NCBI RefSeq assembly: GCF_021917145.1
Contig: NW_025813700.1
Span: 558,001-622,000, forward strand
Length of the DNA: 64,000 nt
Reading direction: 5' to 3'
Source of the DNA: Hypomesus transpacificus
Lineage: Eukaryota > Chordata > Actinopteri > Osmeriformes > Osmeridae
The position numbers were made by a program, and so were the translations under genes. Shown here one piece after another: positions 41,401 through 56,200 of the stretch. Below the pieces are notes generated by a model. It made no database searches, had not been told where the DNA came from, and saw only the letters and a list, made by a program, of their open reading frames with translations. Numbering within the stretch: the first letter of the stretch is position 1; every line of letters starts with the position of its first letter.

Positions 41401-44400
41401 AAAAAACACAAATCAACACAAAACAAAGATGGCCGCTTGACGAACGTTTGAGCCGAACGCACAAAACTCGAGGGGACTTGTTTCTCAAACCGTCTAGTGA
41501 CTCTGGCCACCCACCGTACTGTGTGATGAAGCCGAGACACCGGTCCACGATGACGGGGACATCCGTGCCGGTCAGTTGTTGCTGGTCCAGGGGTCCGTCA
41601 CCCCTCCCAGCCCCCTGCTGGAGGCTGTTCGCCCAGCCGGGGAAGTCAGCCCTCCGGTCCCCCTCCAAACGCAAAGTCCTGCCTCTATCCACCAGCACCA
41701 CAGGCCCGGGCTCCGGCTGCACGCCTGAGACCACAATCAGACCCACACCATCACTTACACTGCTGGGGTTTTTTTTTTCTGTGTCACATGACCACCAAGA
41801 CTACCCCGCCCCCTCCTGTGACTCACAGAGTTCCTGTAGTTTGCGCAGGTCGATGCTCTCTGGTCTGTCGGTGCCGTGGAGGAGGACGAGGAGGGTCGAG
41901 CCCCCCGCCGCCACCCAGCAGGCTCGAGGGCAGTGTGGGTTGGGCCCCTCGGTGTAGCGGAGCCTTCCCACCCTCTCGAAGGACCAGCTCGCCATACCCT
42001 CCGCCTCCGGGGGCACTATGGCCTGATGCACATGACGACACAGCGTCACTTTTGATTTCCTGGTCGTCCACCCGGTTACAGCACTGTGCCGAGCATTTCA
42101 TAGTGAATGTTTTGCTGTTGGTGAGTTTGGAACGAGCTTACCTTGGCGATGGTTTCGATCCACTGCTGCACTGAATCGGGAGTGTCGGCTCCAAACAGGT
42201 GTATTCGACCAGAGATTTGGTACAGCTCAAAGGTATGCAAGTAGCTGATTCGGGGTGAGTCAAAGAAGAACGAAAAGAGTTTAGGCTTCATGGGTTGAAC
42301 ACGATTTGTGTCCGTCCTGTTGGAAGAGGAGGGCTGGTGTTTTGTCCGTTGCTCCCCGACTCACCCATGTTTTCCTAAAGGATTGACCACGAGGCACTGG
42401 ACGTCACTCATCTTGATCTCTCCACATGGGTGCGCACGCTTCTCGCCGTCAAAGTATTTGAAGACGCCCTTGTCCAGAGTGCACCACCGTTGGCTGAAGT
42501 CTGCATAGCCCCGACACGGTGGACAACGTCGCATTGTCATTGATTTGACTTCAGATGTTTCACGTCAGTTGTCTTTTGCGCCGGGTCGGTAATGACTTTC
42601 AGCTGACAGTTAATTGTGTCAACGAACGTTACATTTACATTTTAGTCATTTAGCAGATGCTCTTATCCAGAGCGACTTACACTAAGTACAGGGACATTCC
42701 CCCCGAGGCAAGTAGGCTGAAATGCCTTCCCCAAGGACACAATGTTTTTTTTTGCGCATGGCCAGGAATCAAACCGGCAACCTTCTAATTAACAGCCCGA
42801 TTCCCTAACCGCTCAGCCATCTGACCCCCCGTGAACCGTCATACCTCCTTTTCCCTTGCGCTCCGTGACTGCTCGCGTCGTGGAGCCGATCTTGAACAAA
42901 ATCCCAGCGTGGGGGATCGGGACAGCAACCTGCGGAATGACCCGCTCTACGTCCTGAACCCCCGGAAACTCTGGATGAACGGACACAGTTAAAAAGTACG
43001 GACACAAAAAGTTCAGCTTTTTTCCGGAACAAAATCAGTTTTGCGTAACCATTTGAGGGACGTTGTGTTGCAGTGAAGGTTGTCGTCGGTTGGGGGTGAA
43101 TGGTAAACGTCCTGTCACCTGTATTGAGGTTATGAAAGAGGAACTCTTCTAGTAGTTTCCGCCCATAGTTCTGGGCTATGCACAGAGGGTTGGGCACATC
43201 TGGGTCTCCGGTGGAGCAGTTCACGTCAGCCCCGCAGAAGACCAATGACATTGTCTCTAGCAGGTCACCTGTTTGAACACTCTTGCACAGAGCCTGACAG
43301 AGCGAAGGGGGCAGAGAAGGGGCATAAGAAAAAAGGAATGATACTTGGGTAACGTTTGTAAAAATAGATATCATGGTGGTGGACAGAGAAACAGCAACTC
43401 ACTTTGTTGAGGTCTTCCTGACATCCAAACAGCCGGTGGTACTGTCTGTATTTTCTTTGGCAGTACTTGGTCTTGATGAAGTTTTGGCGTTCCTCATTGT
43501 TACTTGAAGGACGGATAGTTTCGCTTGGCGGAACGTTTGAGGCCCAGAACAGGTTGGAGCGGTCGTTGCCTAGCTGGACGAACACCTTTTGAATGAAAAG
43601 ATGGGACAGACATTGTCATTTCGACGGAAGGGAAATAGCTCACGTTCGTGAAAGCAGAAGTCGTCACAGTTGCAATATTGTGTTCATTCACAAAGGAAGT
43701 TACTTGTTCCCTTGTAGTAACAATGCTACTGGTCACTGCTACTGTACACTTGCAGGTGTCATGTGACTCCTCTTGACTATAAAATTATGTGAGGTGTGTG
43801 TCTACCTGAACAAGGCTGTCAGTCCACACCTTCTCATCCATCCTCAGACTGCGGACTTTAGATACACTCTGCCCAAGACTCCTATGCACTCCTAAATGTA
43901 TCCAAATGAAGATCGATTAGATACTGCAAAAGGTTCATCTATCGGCGGTAGATTAGTAATGCCTGATCTATGTCAGAGACGGCACGACGGCGATCAGCTT
44001 AAACTGGGATGTGTCGAGCGCCCAAATCCCTGTTGCTTAATTCCTGTTCTATTTACGGTGGTCCAGTACCTGCACAGCACTTGCAGATGACCACGCAAAG
44101 ATTGACAGACGCCCAGTCTGGGTCCTCGGCCCCACAGTCGGCACAGCGCCGGTTGGACTCCTCGACCCAGACGCTCCACACCACCGTGTCACTGGACAGA
44201 GAGCGGCCGATGCAGGCCTGCATGGCCTCCACCCACTCATCTCTCTGCTGCGTTGTCTCTGCCACAAAACTACAAAACGGGGTGCGGGTGATTAGCACTC
44301 GTGCGGATTCCCCCCTGACGTTGTAGGCTACAGTGCGTGGTGGGGACTGGACTGTGGGTCATGAGGAGGGCCCAAGGTCATTGCGTCTCACGGCTTGTAG

Positions 44401-46461
44401 CATGTGTCTCACCTGAACGGCTTGTAGCATGTGTCTCACCTGAACGGCTTGTAGCATGTGTCTCACCTGAACAGCTTGTAGCGTGTGTCTCACCTGAAGG
44501 GCTTGTAGCATGCGTCTCACCTGACGGGCTTGTAGCATGCGTCTCACCTGAAGGGCTTGTAGCATGTGTTGAGGCTGAAGGGCTTGTAGCATGCGTCTCA
44601 CCTGAAGGGCTTGTAGCATGCGTCTCACCTGAAGGGCTTGTAGCATGTGTTGAGGCTGAAGGCGCGTGGGTCGGTGCTCTTCACGCTGCCCATGTTCATG
44701 TCGATGGACGTGATGCCAATCCCTTGGCTGCGGTCCTGATGAGAAGATGTCATGTTAGAGATGAGGAGTTCCACAACGGTCTGTACCTAACCCATGAACG
44801 ACACTGAGATACCGAATAAAAGACATCAAGAGAACATGCAGCCATGTTAATGCTCCGTCGAGTTATGTTACAAATGAGGTTTATCAGTCTGTTGAAATCC
44901 AAGCATCAATGGATTTCATAAGAGGTGGGGTGGATATTTGAGCACTGCGTCTGAAACATGACATTTATATTTGTGTTTAGTGAACCATCCCGATGGAATA
45001 CCCAAACAAGTACCTCTGAGTTCAGGTAGAGGAACACTCTGTCTGCACTGACGACAATAAAAAGTTTGGAGCGGGACCCATTCATTTCCAGGTATCCTTG
45101 CTTCTCCCCGCGACTGTCCCCTCCCGCATCACTTAAGCTTGGAGAACGTGTCTTTCCGTTGGAGCAGAGCTGCTGGATGGTCTCTTTAAGGACTGCCACC
45201 CACTCGCCCCTGACGGCTAAAAATAATAATGATTAAATAATGATTACACACTTATGACAATAACAGTAGCGGTATTTTCTATTATTAGATTTCTGAGCAG
45301 AGGCCCTACCACTGTTCTCGGCACGGAACAAGAAAGTCCTGTTCTTCGTCACCACCTCAAACTTCTGTTCTCCGACGCTTAGCACATCGGCGATGGTTGA
45401 GACAGCGATGAATCGCTTCGAAAACACCTCCTGAGGAAAGAAGGGAGGAATACCGTGACAGATGCCGATTCATTTCACGGTCGTCAGTGTAAAATTGTGT
45501 CGTAAAAGATCATCCGCGCGACTGAACCTTTTCGTTTTGATAGTATCTCAGGAACTCTGCATCCAGCGTCACCCAGCGCTTTTGAAAGATCAGAGTCCTG
45601 CAAATAAGGCAAGGCTTTACTTTAATAACAGACAAGCCCACACAAGCACACAGGATGTCTTTCTTGGAGCTCTTGTTTCTCGCTTCCTCCCTTACCCCTT
45701 AGGCGGGGTCTTGTCCAGCCAACCCGTCTTAATGACAGGGGAGTGGGAAGAATACGGCTTCCCAGGATCCACAAGGCTGTGTGGACGAGTGCAGGAAATG
45801 TAGAGACTGCCCTCGTCAAAGGATGACCTACTCCTGAGAGTGGACAGAATCAAACATACTGCTACTATGTAGCTGTAGTCCAGAAACACAGAATGTACAA
45901 CAGAGCAGGGGCATTGTTAGACATCAAACTCTACTGGGGCACAGGCCCCTTTTTAAATCCCTTTTTTCTTTCAAGCTTGCTGCGCACAACGCACTACAAG
46001 GCTGTAGAAACTCCCCTTGCTTAACCCACTATACAACAGTTCAGGGACGCAAGTTTAGCTTTGGCAGGGACACTCATGCTGGGGCGTGTGCCCCCAGTAA
46101 AAAGGGTCTAACGACGCCCCTGCAACAGAGTTTCATATAAGCTTCTGTATTGAAAGTGAAAGACATGAGAGAACCATTGATCAACATACAAAAGCGGACA
46201 CGAATAAACAACATAGACAGACGCACCTGTTTCTGTGTGTGGACAGATCGCTGTCGGCGTCTTCAGAGTTGTTCATATTTACAGGCTCCTCCATACTCAT
46301 AAAACACTTCTGAAGTGCACGCAACTGGTCCACCTGTTAGAAAAGATAGCAAAGAAGAACAAATCTGAAATGTACAACTACCAATCGAATATCAACCCCT
46401 CGTTGTTAAGCGAATGTGCAAACGGTGACATTCTTCAGCCTCATGTTACCTTGCGCTCCAT
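38462..46461 (-). CDS. arap1: ARAP1: ArfGAP with RhoGAP, ankyrin repeat and PH domains (no SAM)
   Basis: A PI(3,4,5)P3-dependent Arf GAP and Rho GAP acting in endocytosis and actin control. 28 coding exons join in frame to 1127 aa: 46450-46461, 46227-46333, 45696-45833, 45528-45597, 45310-45430, 45014-45216, 44629-44735, 44070-44269, 43806-43891, 43403-43585, 43119-43293, 42845-42970, 42365-42500, 42142-42244, 41827-42022, 41515-41724, 41172-41387, 40910-41015, 40629-40776, 40465-40542, 40223-40288, 39838-39955, 39579-39692, 39256-39389, 38967-39049, 38804-38854, 38631-38694, 38462-38494. Order: PH1 (from about 73), PH2, ArfGAP zinc finger CADC-x16-CKCC (295-318) with HR after it, ankyrin region, PH3, PH4, RhoGAP with EGIYR arginine finger (Arg733), RA, PH5. 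The first coding exon is only MERK, and no N-terminal SAM domain was found. The pde2a neighbour and PH2 motif GIGIT.IDM support ARAP1. The donor of 44629-44735 sits in a minisatellite. Confidence 0.93.
40879..40896. repeat. G18 homopolymer (sense C18) after an arap1 donor
   Basis: It starts 12 nt beyond the donor of exon 40910-41015 in the transcript direction. Confidence 0.95.
42631..42829 (-). mobile_element. tRNA-derived SINE, copy 8
   Basis: Complete, with tail, conserved core and tRNA-like head. Its head ends about 15 bp before the arap1 exon at 42845. Confidence 0.88.
44391..44660. repeat. 27-bp x 10 minisatellite carrying repeated 5' splice sites
   Basis: Ten contiguous 27-bp units. 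The unit at 44634-44660 and the first 5 nt of the next are the real end of arap1 exon 44629-44735. In sense order the units are E-D-D-E-D-D-D-D-D-D. E is exon-like (CTCAACACATGCTACAAG). In D the matching part is GTGAGACGCATGC, so each D unit has a CAG|GTGAGA donor. Confidence 0.96.
45906..46122. mobile_element. hAT-type MITE, 217 bp, perfect target duplication
   Basis: Inverted ends CAGGGGCATTGTTAGAC and, on the other strand, CAGGGGCGTCGTTAGAC. Exact 8-bp duplications CAACAGAG lie on both sides (45898-45905 and 46123-46130). It lies in arap1 intron 2. Confidence 0.93.
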
Positions 46462-48306
<1,845 letters not shown>

Positions 48307-51300
48307 ATGGATGCCGCAAAGCACATGGACGAGGTTCGAGTCACGGAAATATGTGAGAAATTAGACAAGTAAGTTGCAAATAACTTCTGCTATGTAATCT
48401 AGCTAAATTCATTGTTAACCATACTGTACTGGGATGAAGGGAATCTCTCTGGCTTGTCATAACCATAAAGGTACAAATTAATGACTGAGTGAAAAATGAG
48501 TTAGATAATTCAAATATATACACAGCCCCCTTCACTGTAGCTAAGTTATTCGCTAGCTAGCTAATTAGATTTGCGATAGCCTATTAACAAAGCCAGCTAC
48601 ATAACCAACCATGACCTGCTACAGTATTTTCACAGACAGTAATCGATCATAAACATTTTAGTTAGTACGTAGCACCACAGTACTAGCTAAGCTACGTCGT
48701 GTCGTCTGGTTTGAGCGGGGAACCCGTTAACTTAGTAGCTAGGTGCTTGTTATGATTACTCATAGTTTGGACCACAACGTTTTTGTACTCGTTAAATATT
48801 GGGAATGAGGCAAAGAGAGACGGGTACATTCACATCAAATGCAGGTCATTGTCAAAACTAGTAGTGCCGTGAGAAGTACACCTTTTATTGCACATTCAAT
48901 GCACAAACTTGGTGAGTATTTGTAATGCATGTTTTCTACTGTTCCAATCAGGTCATCGCTAATGACCACGGACAAGATGGACACTTATCATGGGTAAGCA
49001 AAAAATCTAGCACTCCAACACACATGCACATACACATCATATGAAAACCGTTTATCATCAGTTAAAAGCGAATCTTAAGCGTCGGCTTCTGAATTACATG
49101 TTTTCTTATCTTTACTTACAACATATTCTAAAGCATGGATTGCATGTTCGAAGAATGAATGAACTACTAGGCCACTAACATGCTTGTGTCGTCTTCAAGG
49201 TATGTCAAGGAGGGAAAAGATGCTGCAAGACAAGGAAACATGTCAAAGTCATTGGAACTGTTTCAGTTGGCTTACAAGATCCACCCAAGTGACAAGCTTA
49301 AAGGCAGGATACAGAAACTCAAAGAAGCAATTAAAGAGATGGAACAGCAAAACTCTGAGGATGAGTTTGAGGACTTTGTCAATGTGAATAACTGTGGTCT
49401 AATGCTTTTCAAAGATCTTTACGACAAACTGTATGATTACCAGAAAGAGGGTGTCGCTTTTCTATATGGTCTTTATGGCAGGAAAGGGGGAATTCTTGCT
49501 GATGACATGGGCCTGGGAAAGACCATTCAGGTGATTTCATTCCTCTCTGGCATGTATGATGCTGAGTTGGTGAAACATGCTCTCCTGGTCATGCCAACAT
49601 CACTCATCAAAAACTGGGTCAAAGAGTTTGCCAAGTGGACCCCCGGGATGCGAGTCAAAGAGTTTCACGGTTCAAGCAAAACCGAGCGAAACCGGAACCT
49701 GGAGAAGATTCAAAGGAGAGGGGGTGTCATTATTACGACGTACCAAATGCTGATCAACAACTGGGAGCTTCTCGCATCTTACCACGGCGGCGAATTCAAA
49801 TGGGATTACGTCATCCTGGACGAGGCGCACAAAATCAAGACCTCGTCGACCAAGACGGCAAAAAGTGCCAGTGCCATACCTGCGCAGAATCGTTTACTTC
49901 TGACCGGTACTCCGGTCCAGAACAATCTAAAAGAGTTATGGGCTCTGTTTGATTTTGCTTGTCACGGGGCTCTCCTTGGGACAGCCAAGACTTTTAAAAC
50001 GGAATATGACAATCCCATCACCCGGGCAAGGGAGAAAGATGCCACCCCAGGGGAGAAGGCCCTGGGACTCAAGATGTCGGAGAACCTGATGACCATCATC
50101 GACCCGTACTTCTTGAGGAGAACCAAAGCCGAGGTGCAGAGAAAGAAGCAGGAATCTGAAACGGCCAATCGCGACGACTCGGAGGCAGACGGCTCCAAAG
50201 ATATTCGGAGGCGCGGCGGCGCTATAATGCCGACCCTGACCAGAAAGAATGACTTCATCATCTGGACATACCTAAGCCCAATTCAAGAGGACATCTACAA
50301 TAAGTTTCTATCCTTGGACCAAATCAAGGAGCTGCTCATGACCACCAGGTCACCACTCGCCGAACTGAACATCCTGAAGAAACTATGCGACCACCCGAGA
50401 CTCCTCTCTGCCAGGGCTGTTGCTCAGCTCGGCCTGGAAGAAGGAACGTCCGCAAACGTCAACGATGAAAACGCGTCCGCTGCCAACATGATCGACAACA
50501 TATCGGACAAAACGCTGATATCGGAATCGGGCAAGCTGAGGTTCCTTGTCGACCTTCTGCTCCGGCTCAAGGAAGAAGGCCATCGCACGCTCGTTTTCTC
50601 CCAGTCGAGGAAGATGCTGGACATCATGGAGCGAGTCCTGGTCAACATGGGCTTCAAGGTCATGAGAGTCGACGGCACTGTGATTCACCTCGCCGAGAGA
50701 GAGCGACGCATCACTGTCTTCCAGAGCGACAAGCGCTACTCTGTTTTTCTCCTGACGACACAAGTGGGAGGGGTCGGAATCACGCTGACTGCCGCCGATA
50801 GGGTGGTTATTTTCGATCCCAGTTGGAACCCAGCCACCGACGCACAGGCGGTCGACAGGGCCTATCGAATTGGACAGAAGGAAAATGTCATCATATACAG
50901 GCTGATCACCTGCGGTACGGTGGAGGAGAAGATCTACAGGCGGCAGGTGTTCAAAGATTCTCTGATCCGACAGACCACGGGTGACAAAAAGAATCCATTC
51001 AGGTACTTCAGTAGACAAGAGCTGAAGGAGCTTTTCACGCTGCAAGACACCCGGTCCTCCTCCACGCAGCTGCAGCTTCAGTCACTGCACTCGACCCAGA
51101 GGTGCAGTGACCCTCAGCTCGACGAACACATCGCCTACCTTCACACTATGGAGATGTTTGGCATCTCCGACCATGACCTCATGTTCTCCAATGAAACGCA
51201 TAACCAAGAAGATCATCCCGAGGATCAGGAATCCCACCAGTACATCGAGAACCGGGTCCAGAAAGCTCACGAGCTGATGATAGCCGAGTCCGACTTGCAC

Positions 51301-52962
51301 AAGCAGCTTAAAGAAAGCATTGAATCTAGCACCGAGCCAGCATGGCTGCGAAAACCACCACAGAACACAATGGGATCAACTGAGAGGAAACCCAAGGGTC
51401 CAAGCCCCGGCCCCAACCCCCCCTCTCCTAAAAACAGCTTTGCGCTTGTTGATCTTACCCAAACTGGGTCGCGAGTTGAGAGCAACATACTTAATCTGAG
51501 TGACAAGTTTGTTGATCTAACTGTGGATGAAAGCATAGAAGATCCAAATACGCCGACACGGAGTGAGGAAAACAATGACGTCAACTATTCCATGGATCTG
51601 TCTCCTGAGGAGGTACTGGCGGATAATGACGCGCTTGACGATTCTGTTCAAGAGGTGATCGACGAGTCTTTCCCGGTGAAGGAGGGTGACATGACTACTA
51701 ACGGTGTGGAGCTCAGCGGTCAAGAGAATGCCACTTCACCTGCGGAACACAACAGTCGAGCAGACACTCCCTCACCCGATAAACAAGACAAACACCAAGA
51801 TGTGTACTTCTCTTCTGAACTTAAAAGCCCGTCACTGAATCATCCGCGTGAATCCTCGGGAGACGCGAGAGACTTGCCTGTCAAACCCCTGAAGAATCAT
51901 CGACTGTCTATGCTACAGACGTCAAATATCAGCCAAGGGAGTCCTAAAGAAACACCCTCAAAAGTAGAGGACGACTTGGAGTTTCTTCCAAGTAGTTTCA
52001 ATTTAAAATGGGAGGACAGTGCCAGTGATGCTTCGGGAGAGGAACCCGAGGAGAACCAGGGGGGGAATTCAGGGTTTGCACTGCAGATGGATGGCAGCTA
52101 CATTGAAGGAGAAAGCCCAGCCGTGAAATCCCTGAAAGAGAATAATGCCTTCAGTCTCGACGGAACCCACGTCTCCGATGCGGACCAGTCCGTAAACGAC
52201 TCCTTCATCCACACCAAAAAAAAGAACAGGGCCGCGCTCATTTACGACAGCGAGGAAGACGAGGAGGGCTGCGATTCCAACGTGAGTGAATTAGACGAAC
52301 CCTTTAAAGGTTTGGGATCTTCCACACCCAAATTGGTCCGAACTCTGTCCACCCCCAGCAGGGTCCGAAAGAGCTTCGGAGGGAACACCTCAGTGGCATC
52401 GAGACGGTCCTTTGTGGAATCTGTAATTGAGGATATAGAGGACCTGCAAGAAGACATGGATGATGATGATGCTGCTGTTTCAAATGAACACTCTGATGGC
52501 GAAAGCAATGGAGGAGAGACGAATGGGACGAATGCCGAGTCTCTGATGGAGGAGGAGGAGGAGGAGCCCAGCGGAGAAACGCCGAACACTGAGAACGATG
52601 AAAGCGAGGGAGGAAGAAATGAGTCGATGAACGTCGGAGATTCCGAAACGGGAGAAGATGAAGAAAGTATGCTGGAAGAATCGACCAGTGATCCTGAGCT
52701 TGCGTCTAGTGAGAGAATGGATCACTACACTGCTAAAATGGATGTCTCAAAGTCTGACACATTGGAAATGGAAAAGAACGATTCATCTGTGACTGAGGGG
52801 AAAACTTATGAATCACTTGTAAAAATGGGGAAACAGTGTTACACAGAGGGTAAACTTGGCGATGCCTTGAGCTGCTTTTTGAGGGCATTAGACATTCAAG
52901 ATGGTGACCCTGAAATCCAGCTGTTGACAATTCAACTGTACCGAAAAATACATACAAAATGA
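48307..52962 (+). CDS. ercc6l: ERCC6L / PICH DNA translocase
   Basis: A SNF2-family ATPase that coats ultrafine anaphase bridges and works with Plk1, BEND3 and topoisomerases at centromeres. Three coding exons give 1288 aa: 48307-48368, 48952-48993, 49200-52962. Start ATG 48307 (MDAAKHMDEV) is followed by an N-terminal TPR (YVKEGKDAARQGN.., from 36). The helicase core has Walker A GLGKT (139-143), DEAH box (242-245), LLTGTPVQNN and motif VI QAVDRAYRIGQ (584-594). An acidic, Ser-rich linker follows. The PICH-specific region (RRSFVESVIEDIEDLQ) and C-terminal TPR (YESLVKMGKQCY..) close the protein, ending KIHTK. Length and order match the family (human about 1250 aa). Nearly all the protein is in one 3.8-kb exon. 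It is divergent from arap1. Confidence 0.97.
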
Positions 52963-53221
52963 AAGCAGTTAACTAAACTTTAATTTTTTTTTATTTTTAT
53001 AAATGCCTACAGTAGATAGAAGCATATTCCTATTATGTATGTGCTCTAGGTGTAATACAAGTGTTAGAATGTGTTAGGGAAGCAATGATTATCATGTTCT
53101 CACATTTTCATTGTTTACACCAAGTCAGGTTGTATTGAGATGATTTTTGTTCATATTTGTAAACAAATATACCAGTTGACAATTTGAGAAAGTACTGTAT
53201 TAAAGCAATAATTGTCAGTAA

Positions 53222-53227
53222 AATAAA
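53222..53227 (+). terminator. ercc6l polyadenylation signal
   Basis: AATAAA 260 nt after the stop codon in an AT-rich 3'UTR. Confidence 0.7.
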
Positions 53228-56200
53228 ACATTTTTTTGGTTTAAAAGTGTTTTATTATTTGTGTACTTTCAATTTAACACGTTATGATGGAAAGCTTTTT
53301 AGATCACTGTAGCAGTTAAAATTACTGCACACGTGTAAACGCCACTTGGTGGCGCACTAATCACGCAATAGAACCAGCTCCAGTTTGACCTCAAGTAATA
53401 CCTACATCTGATCACATCACGTTAGTTGTAACTATCTTGTTTACGAGTTGTCGCTTTAATTCTTTATAATCCGTTTTCAGAAAAATATGGGCTCTGATAT
53501 ATATTTTTAGGCTTTAGGCCCATCCTGGCCTTCAGTAGTCTTACAATGAGACAAAGACAAATGAACGTAATGAATCACATGTTTTGTATAGCCTTTATTA
53601 GGCCTACAAACACAGAGGGGTTCACATATCGCCCATAGAAATACACCTCAACCAACCGCAACACCCAAGGAAGACAAGGAAAAACTCACAGGAAAACGGA
53701 GGAAAGAATTTGAAAAAACTTGAAGAAAATTGGAATGTACGCACGCTTGCGTCTGCATTGGTCATGCCCAGTTTATATTAAAATTTCAGCGTGATGACAT
53801 AAATACAAGACAACTACTGATGCAATTTTCCGACCCCAATCAATGTGACGCAGACCCAAGCACATTGGCTGAGAGATATGGACTCATATGACGCAAAGTT
53901 TCCGGATTGTCTCTTTTCTGCTTTAGGTTACTATCGGTCATTCATATTTGTGGGTAGGTCCCCGACGTCTCGACTTCTGTGTTGAGGTAAGAATGATAAG
54001 CTAACTTGTTATACTAGCTAGCACCCTTAACCGACACTGGGAGATTAATAAAACAGTTATATATTTTGGGGGAATTGTCAGCTGTTTTATTTAGCTGCGT
54101 GGAATAATATTCGTGGCATATTGCTAACTAGGTGTCTAAAATTCAGGAAGGGAATTAAGCCCGCGCTAGCTGTCTTTGTAGATAGACAGAGCATACATTA
54201 TCGTTCGTTAGAATGATCCCTCATTTAAGAAGTTGTTCTTTTGGAGCAGTGCGGTGCATATGTTACGTTGTAGAGTCTACTAGATAATTAATGGGTGTCG
54301 TTTGTGAAAACCCTGATGAATCATGTCAAAGATAACGGATTACATTTCTTGATGTCTCCGAGCGAGTCCTATAGGAAAGCAGCCCAAAACAACAACAACA
54401 ATGAATGAATGAATGCATGAATTGAGAACAGCAAAGCATGTACACAGCTGACGATATCTAGCGTTTCTTTATAGATAGCTCTAGCACTTCAAGCGTTTGT
54501 TGTTTTCTATGGTCTGGACGCTGTTTACTATGTGACTTGATAGTGTAGCCATTACAATTCGAACGACTACCCCTTAAATGCAAGCCCTAGTCCTAAAAAA
54601 AAAAACATGAACGTGTTCTATAAAACAGTCTACCTGAATTTCAAATAATATTGCAACGTTTTGTATTGCAACCTAATTGGTATACAACCTACACAACATG
54701 TTAAAAAAAAAACTATCCAAAGGATTGCACTGGTAGGCCAGACACGTACGAAAGCATGATTATGTGGGTCAACTGCTTTCATTCTTTTGTGTACGTTATT
54801 GCATGAGGATACAACTGTGTTTGTCTTGAAGCGTGAACGTTTTGGGTTTAAAACATGGGCGCTAGGAAAAAGGGTTAGTCACTCACAGCAGTACCAGGTA
54901 CTCCGAGTACATTTGGAAGAAACATCTTCATCACTTCCTGTCAAATACACCCTAACCGGTTAAAAGTATGGGCGGTTACAAGGACATGTGTCAATTCTAT
55001 AAGAGGACCTTCCAGGAACAAGAACAGCACAGACAAAAAGATTGTTGCGTTGACCAAGAAAGTTCTTAAATTCTTAAAAATAAAGAAGTGTTCCTTCAAC
55101 GAAAAATAACTTTACAGCGCAGTTTGTCTACTTAAGGTAAGCTAGAACTACCTGCTCTTAGTAGTGCTTTGCGTAACCGTTGTCCACTGAAAATGGCAAA
55201 TTATACATAGTCAATGAATCATTGTTCTTAGTAACTAGTGTTTTGCGTAACCGTACTTAACACATTATTTGCATATAGTCAATTTAGTCTTTTCATTGGC
55301 TCATTGTCTTTCCTCAGTCAGATGGAATACATTGAAATGTGTATCACTTTAAAAGATTTACGATTGGACGTTGGGTTAAATCAGATACGTGGCATCAGAA
55401 TTTGGGAATGGGATAGCCTACATAATTCAATAGTTTGCCAGTTTGATAGGCTTATACGTATCACATTTTTGTGTATGAGCGTTGATTTTCAGCGAAAGTA
55501 GACTTCTCAATGGTCGAAACATTGAATATTTTACTTGTCAGCGTCAAATTAGTCATCAGTGGATAAAGAGATTAAGACTGGCGAAAACACTTAATGTAAA
55601 ATCTTAAAAATTACCAATGTCTCCATTAATTACGTATGTTGCAAATACTATGCGCATTCTAGCGTATTCCTTTGGACCGTCTTTCCTTGGTATCAATAGT
55701 AGCAAATGGGATTAGACAGATCAGTTGCACATGAGCGCTGTAAACCACTCCCGATGAGAATCTTGTGTTCTTAAGCACTTCTACAGGTTGGCTGCTTGAT
55801 TGGAATCAGGTTTCGGCCAGGTTGAGGTTTATCCGTGCCTAGAAGGCATCCTTTTTGGGACAGTTTCATGTTTTGACGTTTGAGAGATTAAAATGGCTAT
55901 TCTGTCAACAGAGATTTCCTTCATGGCTAATATTTTTAAGACGATCTTCGACTCCCAAAACAATGTGTTGTTCGGCTTATTTTCCTCTTAGAACAAGGAG
56001 TTCTTAATGATGTCATGAGTCCTGATTCCCTTAAAGGATTTCAAGTAATCTCCGTGTGAAATTACTTTACCTAAAAAGTAAAGATGATATAAACCAATTT
56101 AGGCTGTGGCATCTATAATTTGTTATTATTTTAGCCTATTATTATTATTATTAGTAGTAGTAGTAATAGTAGTAATATTACTGTCAATAGTGTAAAGAAG

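Noticed and set aside
41055-41957. 300-aa open frame on the plus strand
   Set aside because: It is antisense to five well-supported arap1 exons and has high GC and no family resemblance.
44337-44807. Repetitive protein with a 9-residue period (both strands open)
   Set aside because: The frame comes from the 27-bp minisatellite and does not match the arap1 reading frame.
50383-51045. 220-aa open frame on the minus strand
   Set aside because: Shadow of the ercc6l helicase exon.
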